In this document: in pieces, positions 1-8,254 of the stretch
How positions within the stretch are numbered: the first letter of the stretch is position 1
Layout of the letters: every line of letters begins with the position of its first letter
From: Roseicyclus sp.
Lineage (GTDB): Bacteria > Pseudomonadota > Alphaproteobacteria > Rhodobacterales > Rhodobacteraceae
DNA: 18,186 nucleotides
Direction: 5' to 3'
NCBI GenBank assembly: GCA_018401055.1
Contig: JAGYLB010000131.1
Location: 1 to 18,186 of the forward strand
Position numbers and translations under genes: made by a program
The notes under the pieces: model-generated
The model's input: the letters and a program-made list of their open reading frames with translations, nothing else
The model's database searches: none
What the model was told of the DNA's origin: nothing

Positions 1-1586
1 TAGGGGCTGTTCTGACCAAGATAGGTCGCCACAACCTCTTCCAGTCCCGGGCCGAAGTCATAGGCGTTCAGGCCGTTCTGCGCGAAGACCGCATAACCGT
101 CGCCGCCCGCCCGCATGAAGTTGTTGGACACCACGCCATAGGTCGCCGCCGGATCGAGCGCTTCCCAGGTTCCGCCCATATCAACCTCGACCGAGGCGAT
201 GCGCGACCCCGGCTCGGCCGTCGGCGTCCAGGTAAAGCGCAGGCCCGAGACCTGCGGGAAGCGACCAGCGCCTTCCTCGACCTGGGACACACCGTTTTCC
301 AGCGCGGCCAGCACATCGGCCCCGGTCAGTTGGAAGGTCGCCAGCGCGTTCTGGAACGGCAGCACGGTCAAGACCTCGCCCATCGTCACCTCGCCCGCGT
401 CGATCGAGGCGCGCAGGCCGCCGCCATTGGCGATGGCGATCTGGATGCCCTGATCGCGGCACGCGCGGTCCAGCATCGCATCGGCGACCAGATTGCCCAT
501 CGAGCATTCCATCACACGGCACACGGTCCGGTCGCCTTCGACATGGTCCGTTGTTTCGCCGACCGGCACCGCCATGGCGACCTCGATTTCGCCGCCTAGC
601 TCAGTGATCCGGGCGGCAATCATCGGCGTCGGGCTCGACGCTGGCATCCAGAAGCATGGTATTGCCATCGGCAAAAATCACCGCACCGGCGTCATCGAAG
701 GTCGACGCGCCAAGATGGCCCAGATAGCGCTGGAATAGGCATAGGCCTGCACGATGGGCAACCATCATGTTCCCGGGTCCGTCGACCCAAAGCGGATAGG
801 GGCCTTCGCGCTCGGGATCGGTGGCGCTGAGGTAGGTATGCGAGTGGCCGCCCACGATGACGTCGATGCCGCTCACCGCTTCGGCGATACGGATGTCGTC
901 GGGCAGGCCGACATGGGTCAGCGCGATGATCATGCTCACGCCCTGTGCGGTCAGCGCATCGACATCGGCCTGCAGCGCCTCGATCTCGGACTGAAAGACC
1001 ACATCGGGGCCGGGCGAGGAAATCTCGAGCGTATCGAGCGTCACCGCCGACACGATACCGACCTGCATGCCGTTCACATCCAGCACCAGCGTATCGGCCG
1101 ACCTGCGCCGGCCAGCACGCGGACTCGGCGGCTGACATCGAGATTGCCCGCGACCACCGGAAAGCTGACACCATCGAGCAGCGGCAGCAGGCCTTCGGGG
1201 CCGTTGTTGAACTCGTGATTGCCCAGCGCCATGGCGTCAAAGCCGATGGCTTCCATGAACTCGGCCTCGGCCGCGCCGCGATAGGTGGTGAAGAACAGGC
1301 TGCCCTGATACTGGTCGCCCGCATCGAGAACGATCACGTTCTCGCCCGCCGCCTGCAATTCGGCGCGCAGCGTGTTGATCGCGGTGGCCACGCGGGCCAC
1401 CCCGCCGAAACATTCACCCGCCGCGTCGTTCTCTGCCGAACAGGTCGAACCCGATCCGCTGATCGGCTGGATGCGGCTGTGCAGATCGTTGATGTGAAGG
1501 ATGTGAAGCGTGGTCTCTGCGGTGACCGGCGCGGCCAATGACAGGCCGGCGAGGATCGCGGTGGACCCGAGGATGCGTGCAAGCAT
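1..1586 (-). CDS. Periplasmic 5'-nucleotidase / 2',3'-cyclic phosphodiesterase (UshA/CpdB-like), frameshifted, 3' end off window
   Basis: This calcineurin-like metallophosphatase hydrolyses nucleotides in the periplasm. The start at 1586 follows an AGGAG and gives a signal peptide (hydrophobic run, then VTA-ET cleavage). Metal-site motifs appear in family order: HINDLH, LDAGDQYQG, LGNHEF, then in another frame ALTHVG and GGHSHTYL. A third frame carries the C-terminal nucleotidase domain (SMGNLVADAML, IANGGGLR, MGEVLTVLPFQNALATF, NFMRAGGDGYAVF). The frame breaks twice. Between about 1095 and 1132 several small indels are needed to restore a sensible reading (NLDVSAESALAGQVADTLVLD). Near 624 one extra base separates EPDA from MIAARITELGG. 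It is uncorrected coding sequence or a pseudogene; I favour sequence error because both flanks of each break remain well conserved. Probably only about ten residues are missing at the left edge. The DUF952 gene diverges upstream. Confidence 0.88.
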
Positions 1587-1710
1587 TGTTGCTCTCCTGA
1601 ATGTGTTGGACAGGCGCCAGGGTGGCGGCCCCGCGCGCCCAAGTAAAAGCGGCTTGGTGACGCTTGCGTAACGCCTGACGGCAGGTCGCGCGGCGGGCCA
1701 ATGCAGGCCC

Positions 1711-2046
1711 ATGCAGATTTACAAGATCCTCAGGGGCCCGGAATGGGCCGAACTGGAGCGCGCCGGGCAAACCGCGGGCGCGCCCGTCGATGTGGCCGAT
1801 GGCTTTGTCCATTTCTCGACTGCAGATCAGGTGGCGGAGACCGCCGCCCGACATTTCGCGGGCGAGGAGGGGCTGGTGCTGGCCGCCTTCGACGCCGAGG
1901 CTTTGGGCGATGCGCTGGTGTGGGAGCCGTCGCGCGGGGGCGCGCTGTTTCCGCATCTCTACGGCCCCCTGCGCCACGCCGATGTGATCTGGCACGCGCC
2001 TTTGCCGCTGCACGACGGCGCCCATGTCTTTCCCGAGGGGCTGTGA
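1711..2046 (+). CDS. DUF952 domain protein
   Basis: The product is a 111-residue protein opening MQIYKILRGPEWAEL and containing DGFVHFSTADQV, a pattern typical of the DUF952 family (small cytosolic proteins of unknown function). The rest (AAFDAEALGDALVWEPSRGGALFPHLYGPL) also fits the family, and the length is normal for a single-domain member. An in-phase alternative ATG is absent. The ATG at 1701 is in another frame and gives an unlikely arginine-rich product. The stop lies six bases before the pyrD start, so the two are probably co-transcribed. No biochemical role is assigned to the family, and the neighbour does not by itself suggest one in pyrimidine synthesis. Confidence 0.85.
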   Translation: MQIYKILRGPEWAELERAGQTAGAPVDVADGFVHFSTADQVAETAARHFAGEEGLVLAAFDAEALGDALVWEPSRGGALFPHLYGPLRHADVIWHAPLPLHDGAHVFPEGL

Positions 2047-2052
2047 GGCGCA

Positions 2053-3105
2053 ATGTGGGAACGTTTCGGCCTGTCGGTGATGCAGCGGATGGAGCCCGAG
2101 CGGGCGCATGGGCTTGCCATCGCCGCTCTCAAGACCGGGCTCCTGCCCGCCCCCGGCCCCGTCACCTCGCCCCGGCTCGAGACGCGGCTGGCGGGGATGG
2201 TGCTGCCAAATCCGGTCGGCCTTGCGGCAGGCTTTGACAAGAACGCAGAGGCCATCGGCCCCCTGTCGCGCGCGGGCTTCGGCTTTGTCGAGGTGGGCGC
2301 GGCCACGCCGCTGGCGCAAGGCGGCAACGCGCGCCCGCGCCTGTTCCGTCTGGCCGAGGACCGTGCCGCGATCAACCGCTTCGGCTTCAACAACCAAGGC
2401 ATGGAGGCCATCGCGGCCCGGCTGGCCGCAGCCAGCCCTGCCGTGCCCGTGGGCCTCAACCTAGGCGCCAACAAGGACAGCGCCGACCGCGGCGGTGATT
2501 TCGCCCGCGTTCTGGCGCATTGCGGAGCGCATGTGGATTTCGCCACCGTAAACGTCTCCTCGCCCAACACGGAACGCCTGCGGGATTTGCAGGGGCGCGC
2601 GGCGCTGGACCAGTTGCTTGCGGGCGTCATGGCGGCCCGCGCAGGGCTGGCAAAACCCATCCCGGTCTTTCTCAAGATCGCCCCCGACCTCGAGGATGAC
2701 GCGCTGGCCGAGATCGCCGAGGTCGCGCGCGCCCATGATCTGGCGGGGATCATCGCCACCAACACGACCCTGTCGCGCGACGGGTTGGCAAGCCGCCACC
2801 GGGGCGAGGCGGGCGGTCTGTCGGGCCAGCCGCTGTTCGAGCGCTCGACAAAGGTGCTGGCGCGCCTCTTCCAACTGACCGAAGGGCGCTTGCCGCTGAT
2901 CGGTGTGGGCGGCGTCTCCAACGCCGATCAGGCGTGGGAGAAACTGCGCGCGGGTGCCAGCGCGGTGCAGCTTTACACCGCGCTCGTCTATGGCGGGCTG
3001 ACGCTGGCCGGTCGGATCGCGCGGGATCTGGACGCGCGCGCGCAGGCCGAAGGCGTGACAAACCTGTCCGACCTCACCGGCAGCGGTGTGGGCGACTGGA
3101 CCTGA
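2053..3105 (+). CDS. pyrD: Dihydroorotate dehydrogenase (quinone), class 2
   Basis: The enzyme oxidises dihydroorotate to orotate with transfer of electrons to the quinone pool, the fourth step of de novo pyrimidine synthesis. It acts at the inner face of the membrane. The 350-residue length and N-terminal helix ([25 protein letters not shown]) match membrane-associated class 2 enzymes. Seen motifs include [42 protein letters not shown] (Ser170 is the expected catalytic base, as in E. coli Ser175), [20 protein letters not shown] and IGVGGV followed by [15 protein letters not shown] for FMN phosphate binding. It follows the DUF952 gene by six bases. A hairpin-bearing repeat downstream probably ends transcription. 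The converging MATE frame reads past this stop. Confidence 0.97.
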   Translation: MWERFGLSVMQRMEPERAHGLAIAALKTGLLPAPGPVTSPRLETRLAGMVLPNPVGLAAGFDKNAEAIGPLSRAGFGFVEVGAATPLAQGGNARPRLFRLAEDRAAINRFGFNNQGMEAIAARLAAASPAVPVGLNLGANKDSADRGGDFARVLAHCGAHVDFATVNVSSPNTERLRDLQGRAALDQLLAGVMAARAGLAKPIPVFLKIAPDLEDDALAEIAEVARAHDLAGIIATNTTLSRDGLASRHRGEAGGLSGQPLFERSTKVLARLFQLTEGRLPLIGVGGVSNADQAWEKLRAGASAVQLYTALVYGGLTLAGRIARDLDARAQAEGVTNLSDLTGSGVGDWT

Positions 3106-4527
3106 GACCGGCACTTGGACCGCCACAGCGCCCGCTTCTCTGTTTCCAAAATATCCCGGGAGGCACGGCCCAAGGGCCGTGACGAGGGCAGAGCCCCCGC
3201 CCACCCCGCCGCCCGCTCCAGCGCCGGGTAGCGCACGGCCAGCGTGACGCCGCGCAGCGCAAAAAAGCCCGCCAAGGCCGCCCAAAGGCCATGGTTGCCA
3301 TAGGCGGGCGCCAGCACCGCCACCAGCGCGACATAGCCCGCGAAACTCAGCGCCATCATGTTGCGCATGTCGCGCGTCCGCGTCGCCCCGATGAAGATGC
3401 CGTCCAGCATCCAGGATGCCCAGCCCGCCAGCACCGCCGCGACGATCCACGGCAGGTAGGTCCGCGCCTCGGCGCGCACGCCCTCGGCCGTGGTCATGGC
3501 GTCGATGAACACGCCCCCCGCCAAGGCCAGCAGCACCGCCATCAGCGCGCAGACGCCAAGCCCCCAAAGGCTGGTCAGGATCGCCGCGCGGCGCAGGGCG
3601 GCCTGCGCTCTTGATCCCATCGCCTTGCCCACCAGCGCCTCGGCGGCGAAGGCGAAGCCGTCCATCCCGTAGGAGGTGACATAGACGAACTGGATCAACA
3701 CCTGATTGGCCGCCAGAGTCGCATCGCCGTAATCGGCCCCCATGAACAGGAAGGACGAAAAGGCCAGCAGCAGCAGGACCGACCGGATCAAGATGTCGGT
3801 GTTCACCGCCGCCATGTGCCAGAGCTTGACCTTGTCGAAGATCCGCGCCCAATCGCGCCATGCAGGCAGCCCAAAACGCGCGGCGGCAAAGCCACAGGCC
3901 CAGCACCAGCCCGCTCCATTCCGCAAGAAAGGTGCCCAGCGCCACACCCTCGACCCCCATGTCAAGGCCGATCACGAACCAGATCGACAGCGCGATGTTC
4001 AGACCGTTTTGCCACAGCTGCAGCACCAGCACGGCGGCGGTGCGTTCCTGCGCGATCAGCCATCCGGTGATGCCATAGATCGCGATGGCGGCGGGCGCGG
4101 ACCAGATGCGGACCTGCAGATAGGCGCGCACGAGGCTTTCGACCTCTTCGCTGGCGGGCGAGAGCCACATCGCCAGACCGAAGATCGGCATCCGCAGCGC
4201 GATCAGGATCACCCCGGCGCCGCCCCCGATCAGCAAGACCCGCGTCAGCAGCGCCGCCACCTCGGCCCGGTCGCCCGCGCCGATGGCTTGTGCGGCCAGT
4301 CCCACGGTGCCCATGCGCAAAAAGCCGAAGGCCCAGTAGATCGAGGTCAAGATCACCGCGCCAAGGCCCACCGCCCCGATGGGCGCCGGGTCGCCCAACT
4401 GGCCCACCACGGCCGTGTCGACCACGCCCAGCAGCGGGATGGTCGCGTTCGAGATCACCACCGGCAGCGCGATTTTCAGCACGCGGGCATGCGACAGCCG
4501 GATGGCGGGTGCGGCCACCTCAGTCAT
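2988..4527 (-). CDS. MATE family efflux transporter, DinF-type, frameshifted
   Basis: This is a multidrug/organic-cation antiporter of the inner membrane with a MATE fold of twelve helices. The N-terminal half (4527 to about 3877) shows the family opening [24 protein letters not shown] and [15 protein letters not shown]. The second half continues in another frame ([16 protein letters not shown]...[20 protein letters not shown]...[27 protein letters not shown]). Removing one base from the AAAA at 3873-3876 (TTTT on the coding strand) joins the halves as [11 protein letters not shown], so a homopolymer error is likely. The corrected frame runs to 2988, giving about 513 residues against a usual 440-460. 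The extra tail passes through the REP-like repeat and overlaps the 3' end of pyrD, so the true stop is uncertain. The start overlaps the upstream thioesterase stop by eight bases. Confidence 0.85.
3140..3200. repeat. REP-like intergenic repeat with terminator hairpin
   Basis: The stretch reads TGTTTCCAAAATATCCCGGG, then the inverted repeat CACGGCCC-AA-GGGCCGTG at 3164-3181, then GAGGGCAGAGCCCCC. From memory this modular form recurs between genes in Rhodobacteraceae genomes. It lies just after the pyrD stop and inside the tail of the opposing MATE frame, so it could act as a bidirectional terminator. A second sequence sharing TTTCCAAAAATA lies at 10543-10564. The family assignment is from recollection; the hairpin is directly visible. 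Confidence 0.55.
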
Positions 4528-5029
4528 CGCGCGACGGCATCAGGAAATGCCCCGTGGCCTGCGCGAAAAGCCGCTGGCGGTTGTCTTGCCATGCCTCGAC
4601 ATGGACGGATGCATAGCGCCGCCCCTGCCGGTTCACCCGCGCCCGCGCATAGGCGTCGCGCGGCAGGCCCGAGCGCAGGTAATCGACGGTGAAATCGATG
4701 GTCTTGGGCAGGCGCGGCAGCGTTGCGGGGCTCAGGCTTTCGGGGGCAACGCGACCACTTTCCACATCATCCCACAAAAGATTGAATGACAGTTCCATGA
4801 TCGCCGTCACCTCGAGGAAGGACGCGATGGCGCCCCCGTGCAGCGCGGGCAGCAGCGGGTTGCCGATCAGCTTGCCGTCATAGGACAACACGCCCGTCAG
4901 CTCGTCGCCGCGCCGGTCGAAGCTGACGCCGAGAAAGCCGATATAGGGCACCGCCTCGACCAGCACGGCCAGCGCACGGTCGCGGCGCTGCTTGATCAGG
5001 GCGACGGGTTCGGGAGGGCGGCGGCTCAT
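4520..5029 (-). CDS. Hotdog-fold thioesterase (PaaI/4HBT-like), first copy
   Basis: A 169-residue cytosolic protein of the acyl-CoA thioesterase superfamily, expected to hydrolyse an acyl-CoA to the free acid and CoA; the substrate cannot be read from sequence. The core signature LHGGAIASFLEVTAIMEL is the central hotdog helix, preceded by NPLLPA. It is followed by the second strand set KTIDFTVDYLRSGLPRDAYARARV and RRYASVHVEAW, ending ATGHFLMP. An acidic residue is present in the helix (Glu in FLEVT), where many PaaI proteins carry Asp. The stop overlaps the MATE start by eight bases and the gene closely follows a second thioesterase, so all three are likely one transcript. This copy is intact. 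Confidence 0.88.
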   Translation of the reverse strand: MSRRPPEPVALIKQRRDRALAVLVEAVPYIGFLGVSFDRRGDELTGVLSYDGKLIGNPLLPALHGGAIASFLEVTAIMELSFNLLWDDVESGRVAPESLSPATLPRLPKTIDFTVDYLRSGLPRDAYARARVNRQGRRYASVHVEAWQDNRQRLFAQATGHFLMPSRDD

Positions 5030-5053
5030 GGCTTGGGCCGTTCCGCGGGCCGT

Positions 5054-5511
5054 TCAGGTGATGGTAAAGGCGCCGGTGGCGGCGGCGACCGGGGCGGGTG
5101 CGGTCCTCGTCGCAGGCCTCGCGCGCGGACGAAGGCGACAGAGCGCGTGACATGGTAACACTGCGCGCGCGCGGTGATGCGCTGGCCGGGCGTGGCCGCG
5201 CGCATGTAGTCGATGCTGAGGTCGATGGTGGCCGTGCCCGCCAGCGCCTGCGCGTGGCACATGACGGCAGCGCCGCCGCAGGTGTCCATCAAGGCCGATA
5301 CCGCGCCGCCATGGATCACGCCGGTCTTTGGGTCGCCCACCAAGGCGGCGTTCCACGGCATCGAGATGACGGCAAGGCCATCGCCGATATCCTCCAGCTG
5401 CATGCCCAGCGCGCCGGAAAAAGGGATCGCCGCGATGAACTGCCGCGCGATGCGCGCCTTGCCTTCGAGGTCCGCGCCGGGCTCGCCCCCCGTGCCAGTC
5501 GTCCCGCTCAT
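5054..5511 (-). CDS. Hotdog-fold thioesterase (PaaI-like), second copy, frame broken near 3' end
   Basis: The reading MSGTTGTGGEPGADLEGKAR... contains the PaaI signature VIHGGAVSALMDTCGGAAVM with the catalytic-type HGG and Asp, then TIDLSIDYMRAATPGQRITARAQCYHVTRSVAFVRA. After this the frame turns into arginine/proline-rich sequence reaching 5026. Removing one base in the GCGCGCG run near 5119-5128 and one from GGGG at 5091-5094 gives EACDEDRTRPVAAATGAFTIT and a stop at 5054, a normal ending for the family. I therefore use 5054 as the end. The start is uncertain: an in-frame ATG pair near 5550 has a better purine-rich leader (AGAGGG). It may hydrolyse a CoA thioester, and it diverges from the MerR gene at 5672, a plausible regulator. 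Confidence 0.78.
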
Positions 5512-5671
5512 GTCCCTGTCCCTGCCCTTGCCTGCACTGATCCCCATCATCCCTCTGCCCGCGCCCGGCGCAAGACCCCGCGACACGCGCTTTGCACGCC
5601 CGCGCTGTCGTCCTATGATGCGCGGGGCGAAAGGACGGCCCGGCGAGAGCGAGAGCGGGAGGGGGAGCAAG

Positions 5672-6055
5672 ATGGCCAAGGACATCCGGCTGAGCTTCAA
5701 GGAGATGTGCGCGCGCTTCGACGTGACGCCACGCACGCTGCGCCATTACGAATACATCGAACTGCTGTTCCCCGAACGCGAGGGGCGCGCCCGGTTCTAC
5801 GGCCCGCGCGAGGTGGCGCGGATGACGCTGATCTTGCGCGGCCGACGCTTCGGCTTCGCGCTCGAGGAAATCCGCCAATGGCTCGAGATGTATGACGCCG
5901 ACCCTCAAGGGGCCTTGCAGCGCGAGGCATGGCTGAAACTGGCCGACCGTCAACTGGCCGAATTGGACCAGCGCCGCCGGGAACTGGACGAGATCATCGC
6001 CGAATTGCGCGGCCTGCGCGATGCCACGGCCAAGGGCGGACCCGGGTCACGCTAA
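5672..6055 (+). CDS. MerR-family transcriptional regulator (first of two paralogues)
   Basis: A 127-residue DNA-binding protein. The winged helix-turn-helix occupies about residues 7-75: SFKEMCARFDVTPRTLRHYE is the HTH, ARFYGPREVARMTLILRGRRFGFALEEIRQWL the wing and second helix pair. A dimerisation coiled coil (LADRQLAELDQRRRELDEIIAEL) follows. There is no cysteine-rich effector loop, so a metal sensor is unlikely; small-effector or acyl-CoA sensing is possible by analogy with LiuR-type regulators of acyl-CoA catabolism. The start follows GGGAGGGGGAG. It is closely similar to the regulator at 7822 (shared VTPRTLR, LILRG+RFGF+LEEIRQ). It diverges from the thioesterase operon and its stop overlaps the stop of the converging glycosyltransferase. 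Confidence 0.92.
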   Translation: MAKDIRLSFKEMCARFDVTPRTLRHYEYIELLFPEREGRARFYGPREVARMTLILRGRRFGFALEEIRQWLEMYDADPQGALQREAWLKLADRQLAELDQRRRELDEIIAELRGLRDATAKGGPGSR

Positions 6056-6845
6056 TCCTGCGCCGCGCGGAACCAATGCCGCGTGGTCGCCTTGTAGGCC
6101 AGCGGTTCGCGCCGCAGGGCCAGTGGCACGATGTTGTCATGGCCATACTGGATCCGGGCGTAAGCCTGCCGCGCATCAAGGATGACCAGGCCCGGCGGGC
6201 AGCCATGCGCGGCAATCCATGTTCCCACCACGCGGGTGAACAAGGCCGGCCCCGACACCGTCAGCGTGTTGCGCAACGCCGCCTTGGCGTCCCTGTCCAG
6301 CGCATTGGTCATGCTGGCCGCCGTCGCCGCGACCAGTGCCGCGCATAAAGGGTCGCCCGCGCGAAAGCCAAAGCACCAATTCAGCAGATTGCTGCGATCC
6401 TTGCGGTTCCAGCGAAACACCAACCCATCTTGCAACCACCTCAGAACTTCATGCCCGCGGCCCGCCCATCGCGCACGAAGGCTCATGTCGGCATCAAGAT
6501 ATATCCCGCCATAGGCGTGCAGAAGACACAGACGCAGCAGATCGCAGGCCATGGCCGGATGCGGCGCGCAGCTGAACAGCGGCAAGAGATCAGGGGCCCG
6601 GGCGGCGAGAAAGACCTCGGCCCGGCGCGCGGTCCAAAGCCTGTAGCTGGCCCCGCATCCACGCGCCACCTGCGCGTTGTGCCGCAGCAAGGCCACGACC
6701 TCGGCGGGGGATCGCGATCCCAAAATTGATGCACGATGACAGGGGGCCGTCCGTCCGCCATGGCGGGGAGCTTGGCCCGCTGATGCGGCGCAATCGCTGC
6801 AACTGCCTCTGCCAAAGGCAGCAAAGGCAAGGACGGCGCGTTCAC
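6052..6845 (-). CDS. GT32-like glycosyltransferase with DxD motif, second of tandem pair, frameshifted
   Basis: A sugar transferase of the DXD-containing Gly_transf_sug type (capsule, exopolysaccharide or glycolipid synthesis), probably cytosolic facing the membrane. The N-terminal part (VNAPSLPLLPLAEAV...VIVHQFWDRDPP) lies in one frame. The remainder (AEVVALLRHNAQVARGC..., APHPAMACDLLRL, YGGIYLDADMSL, FRWNRKDRSNLLNWCFGF, TVSGPALFTRVVGTWI) lies in another. Adding one base to the five-G run at 6706-6710 joins them as RDPPAEVVALL, which aligns with the upstream paralogue. The GTG start at 6843-6845 overlaps the upstream stop in a GTGA arrangement and gives an N-terminus matching the paralogue; an ATG at 6869 is the alternative. 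Corrected length is about 264 residues. DLLRL plus DAD are the nucleotide-sugar/metal-binding elements. The acceptor is unknown. Confidence 0.8.
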
Positions 6846-7594
6846 CGGCTGCGACCCGCCACAAGCCAATGCAACGCCGTCTTCTTGTAGTCCAGCGGTG
6901 CCTTCAACACTTCGGGGCCGTTTTGCACCATCTTGTAGGCCTCATCCACGTCGAGGATCGTGATGCCTTCGGACCCGCGCGCCGCGATCCAGCCGCCCAC
7001 GGCCTCCGTCACCCCGCCCGGACCATAGGCGAGCGCATGTTTCAACGCGAGGTCGGCATCCACCGCCACCGCCGCGGCCATCCGCGTCGCGGTGTGCATC
7101 AGGCAGGTCAGCGCCAGGTCATGCACCGGCCGGAACCCGATCAACCAATTGGGCGCATTGTGCCGGTCGGGCAGGTTCCACTTGAACACCAGCGCCTCGG
7201 TAAAGGACAGCCACAGATGCGCGCCCGCGCCCTTCCTGAGCGCCATGTCCGCATCGAGATAGACACCGCCGTGTCGCCAGAGGATCGCAAGACGCAAGAT
7301 ATCGGCCTGCATTGAGGGATGCGGGGCCGTCGCATAGGCGCGCACCACGACATCGGGAAACCCGTCCGCCAACAGCGCCGCACCCGAGGCGGCATCCCAA
7401 AGACGGTGTTCGATCCCCGCATCGCGGCAGACCTGCGCCGAATGATCGAGCAGCGTCCTGATCTGTCGCGGCGGGTCGCGATCCCAGAACTGGTGCAGCA
7501 CGCGCGGCGGGCGCGGCGCCTGCCGCGTGCCGATGATGCGGCAGGCCTCGCTCAAGGGCAGCGCGGCAGGAAGGGGGATTGTATCATCTGTCAT
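6842..7594 (-). CDS. GT32-like glycosyltransferase with DxD motif, first of tandem pair
   Basis: A 250-residue protein related to OCH1/capsular sugar transferases. Seen features are HQFWDRDPP (residues 34-42, the family's N-terminal IHQ-W element), APHPSMQADILRLAIL (about 90-105), and HGGVYLDADMAL with the metal-binding Asp114-x-Asp116. These are followed by FKWNLPDRHNAPNWLIGF, YGPGGVTEAVGGWI and a C-terminal DYKKTALHWLV. No transmembrane segment or signal peptide is seen. The ATG at 7594 is chosen because it begins just before conserved sequence; an in-frame GTG at 7618 is possible. It is translationally coupled to the next copy by a 4-base overlap. It diverges from the MerR gene at 7822 across an operator-rich 227-bp gap. 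Donor and acceptor are not predictable, and no other polysaccharide genes lie nearby. Confidence 0.88.
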   Translation of the reverse strand: MTDDTIPLPAALPLSEACRIIGTRQAPRPPRVLHQFWDRDPPRQIRTLLDHSAQVCRDAGIEHRLWDAASGAALLADGFPDVVVRAYATAPHPSMQADILRLAILWRHGGVYLDADMALRKGAGAHLWLSFTEALVFKWNLPDRHNAPNWLIGFRPVHDLALTCLMHTATRMAAAVAVDADLALKHALAYGPGGVTEAVGGWIAARGSEGITILDVDEAYKMVQNGPEVLKAPLDYKKTALHWLVAGRSR

Positions 7595-7680
7595 GACGCC
7601 ATCTTGCCGATGCCGCACAGCCCCACAAGCCCCCTGCCCCGTCGCCGGGCAAAGCCGTCACAAAATTGCGCCTTCCCCTG

Positions 7681-7745
7681 CGTCAGCTTTGCTGACGTTT
7701 CGTCACCGCAAAAGTGACGTGACGTCCCGTTTACGTCAACGTCAT
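7681..7745. promoter_or_regulatory. Divergent regulatory region with clustered CGTCA/TGACG half-sites
   Basis: Two inverted repeats lie side by side: CGTCAGC-TTT-GCTGACG at 7681-7697 and CGTCAC-CGCAAAA-GTGACG at 7701-7719. They are followed by GTGACGTC and by TTTACGTCAACGTCA up to about 7744. Seven GTCA/TGAC half-sites occur within 65 bases, between the outward-facing glycosyltransferase and MerR genes. The last element resembles, from memory, ACGT-containing sites reported for MerR-type regulators of branched-chain and fatty-acid catabolism (LiuR). It is likely the binding region of the adjacent MerR protein and the promoter region of the beta-oxidation block, with a possible -10 at TAATGA (7756-7761). 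Confidence 0.5.
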
Positions 7746-7821
7746 GCTGTCTTGTAATGATGAGCGCGACTCGCACATCAGGACGGCCAGACACCGCATG
7801 TTCGACAGGACCGATCCGATC

Positions 7822-8223
7822 ATGACCGCCGACACGATAACCATCCGCCAGATGTGCGACGCCTTCGAGGTGACGCCAAGAACCTTGCGCTTCTATGAGC
7901 AGAAGGAACTGCTGTTCCCGATCCGCGACGGGCAACGCCGCCTGTTCACCCGGCGCGACCGCGCACGCCTCAAGTTGATCCTGCGCGGCAAGCGCTTCGG
8001 CTTCAGCCTCGAGGAAATCCGCCAGCTGCTCGACCTGTATTACGTGGGCGACCAGCAGGCGACGCAGCTGACGCGCACCATCGACATCGCGCGCGACCGT
8101 CTGACCGACATGGAACGCCAGCGCGCCGAACTGGACGTGGCGATCCACGACCTGAAGAGCCAGATGAGCCTGGTGCAGGATATGCTGGCCAGCCGCGGCA
8201 GCGCGCAGGACGCCGCCGAATAA
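7822..8223 (+). CDS. MerR-family transcriptional regulator (second paralogue), heads beta-oxidation block
   Basis: A 133-residue regulator. The N-terminal winged HTH ([20 protein letters not shown], then [35 protein letters not shown]) is followed by a coiled coil ([29 protein letters not shown]). No conserved metal-binding cysteines are seen. The start at 7822 leaves a short natural N-terminus; an upstream in-frame ATG at 7798 is an alternative and neither has a strong ribosome site. The next gene, an acyl-CoA dehydrogenase, starts 31 bases after the stop on the same strand, so a role in controlling acyl-CoA degradation is the natural inference. Related regulators of the LiuR type act this way in other proteobacteria. 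It likely also controls itself through the half-site cluster upstream. Confidence 0.92.
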   Translation: MTADTITIRQMCDAFEVTPRTLRFYEQKELLFPIRDGQRRLFTRRDRARLKLILRGKRFGFSLEEIRQLLDLYYVGDQQATQLTRTIDIARDRLTDMERQRAELDVAIHDLKSQMSLVQDMLASRGSAQDAAE

Positions 8224-8254
8224 ACGACCTGACCGACCGGGAGGAGACAAGACC

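Noticed and set aside
5026..5056. Uncorrected second thioesterase ending at 5026 with an ATGA overlap to the next gene.
   Set aside because: The uncorrected tail is arginine/proline-rich and unlike the family, whereas the corrected reading ends naturally at 5054; the overlap is likely coincidental.
6052..7594. Possible transposon or island carrying the glycosyltransferases.
   Set aside because: No transposase, integrase, terminal inverted repeats or target duplication were seen at the borders; base composition is not obviously different by eye.
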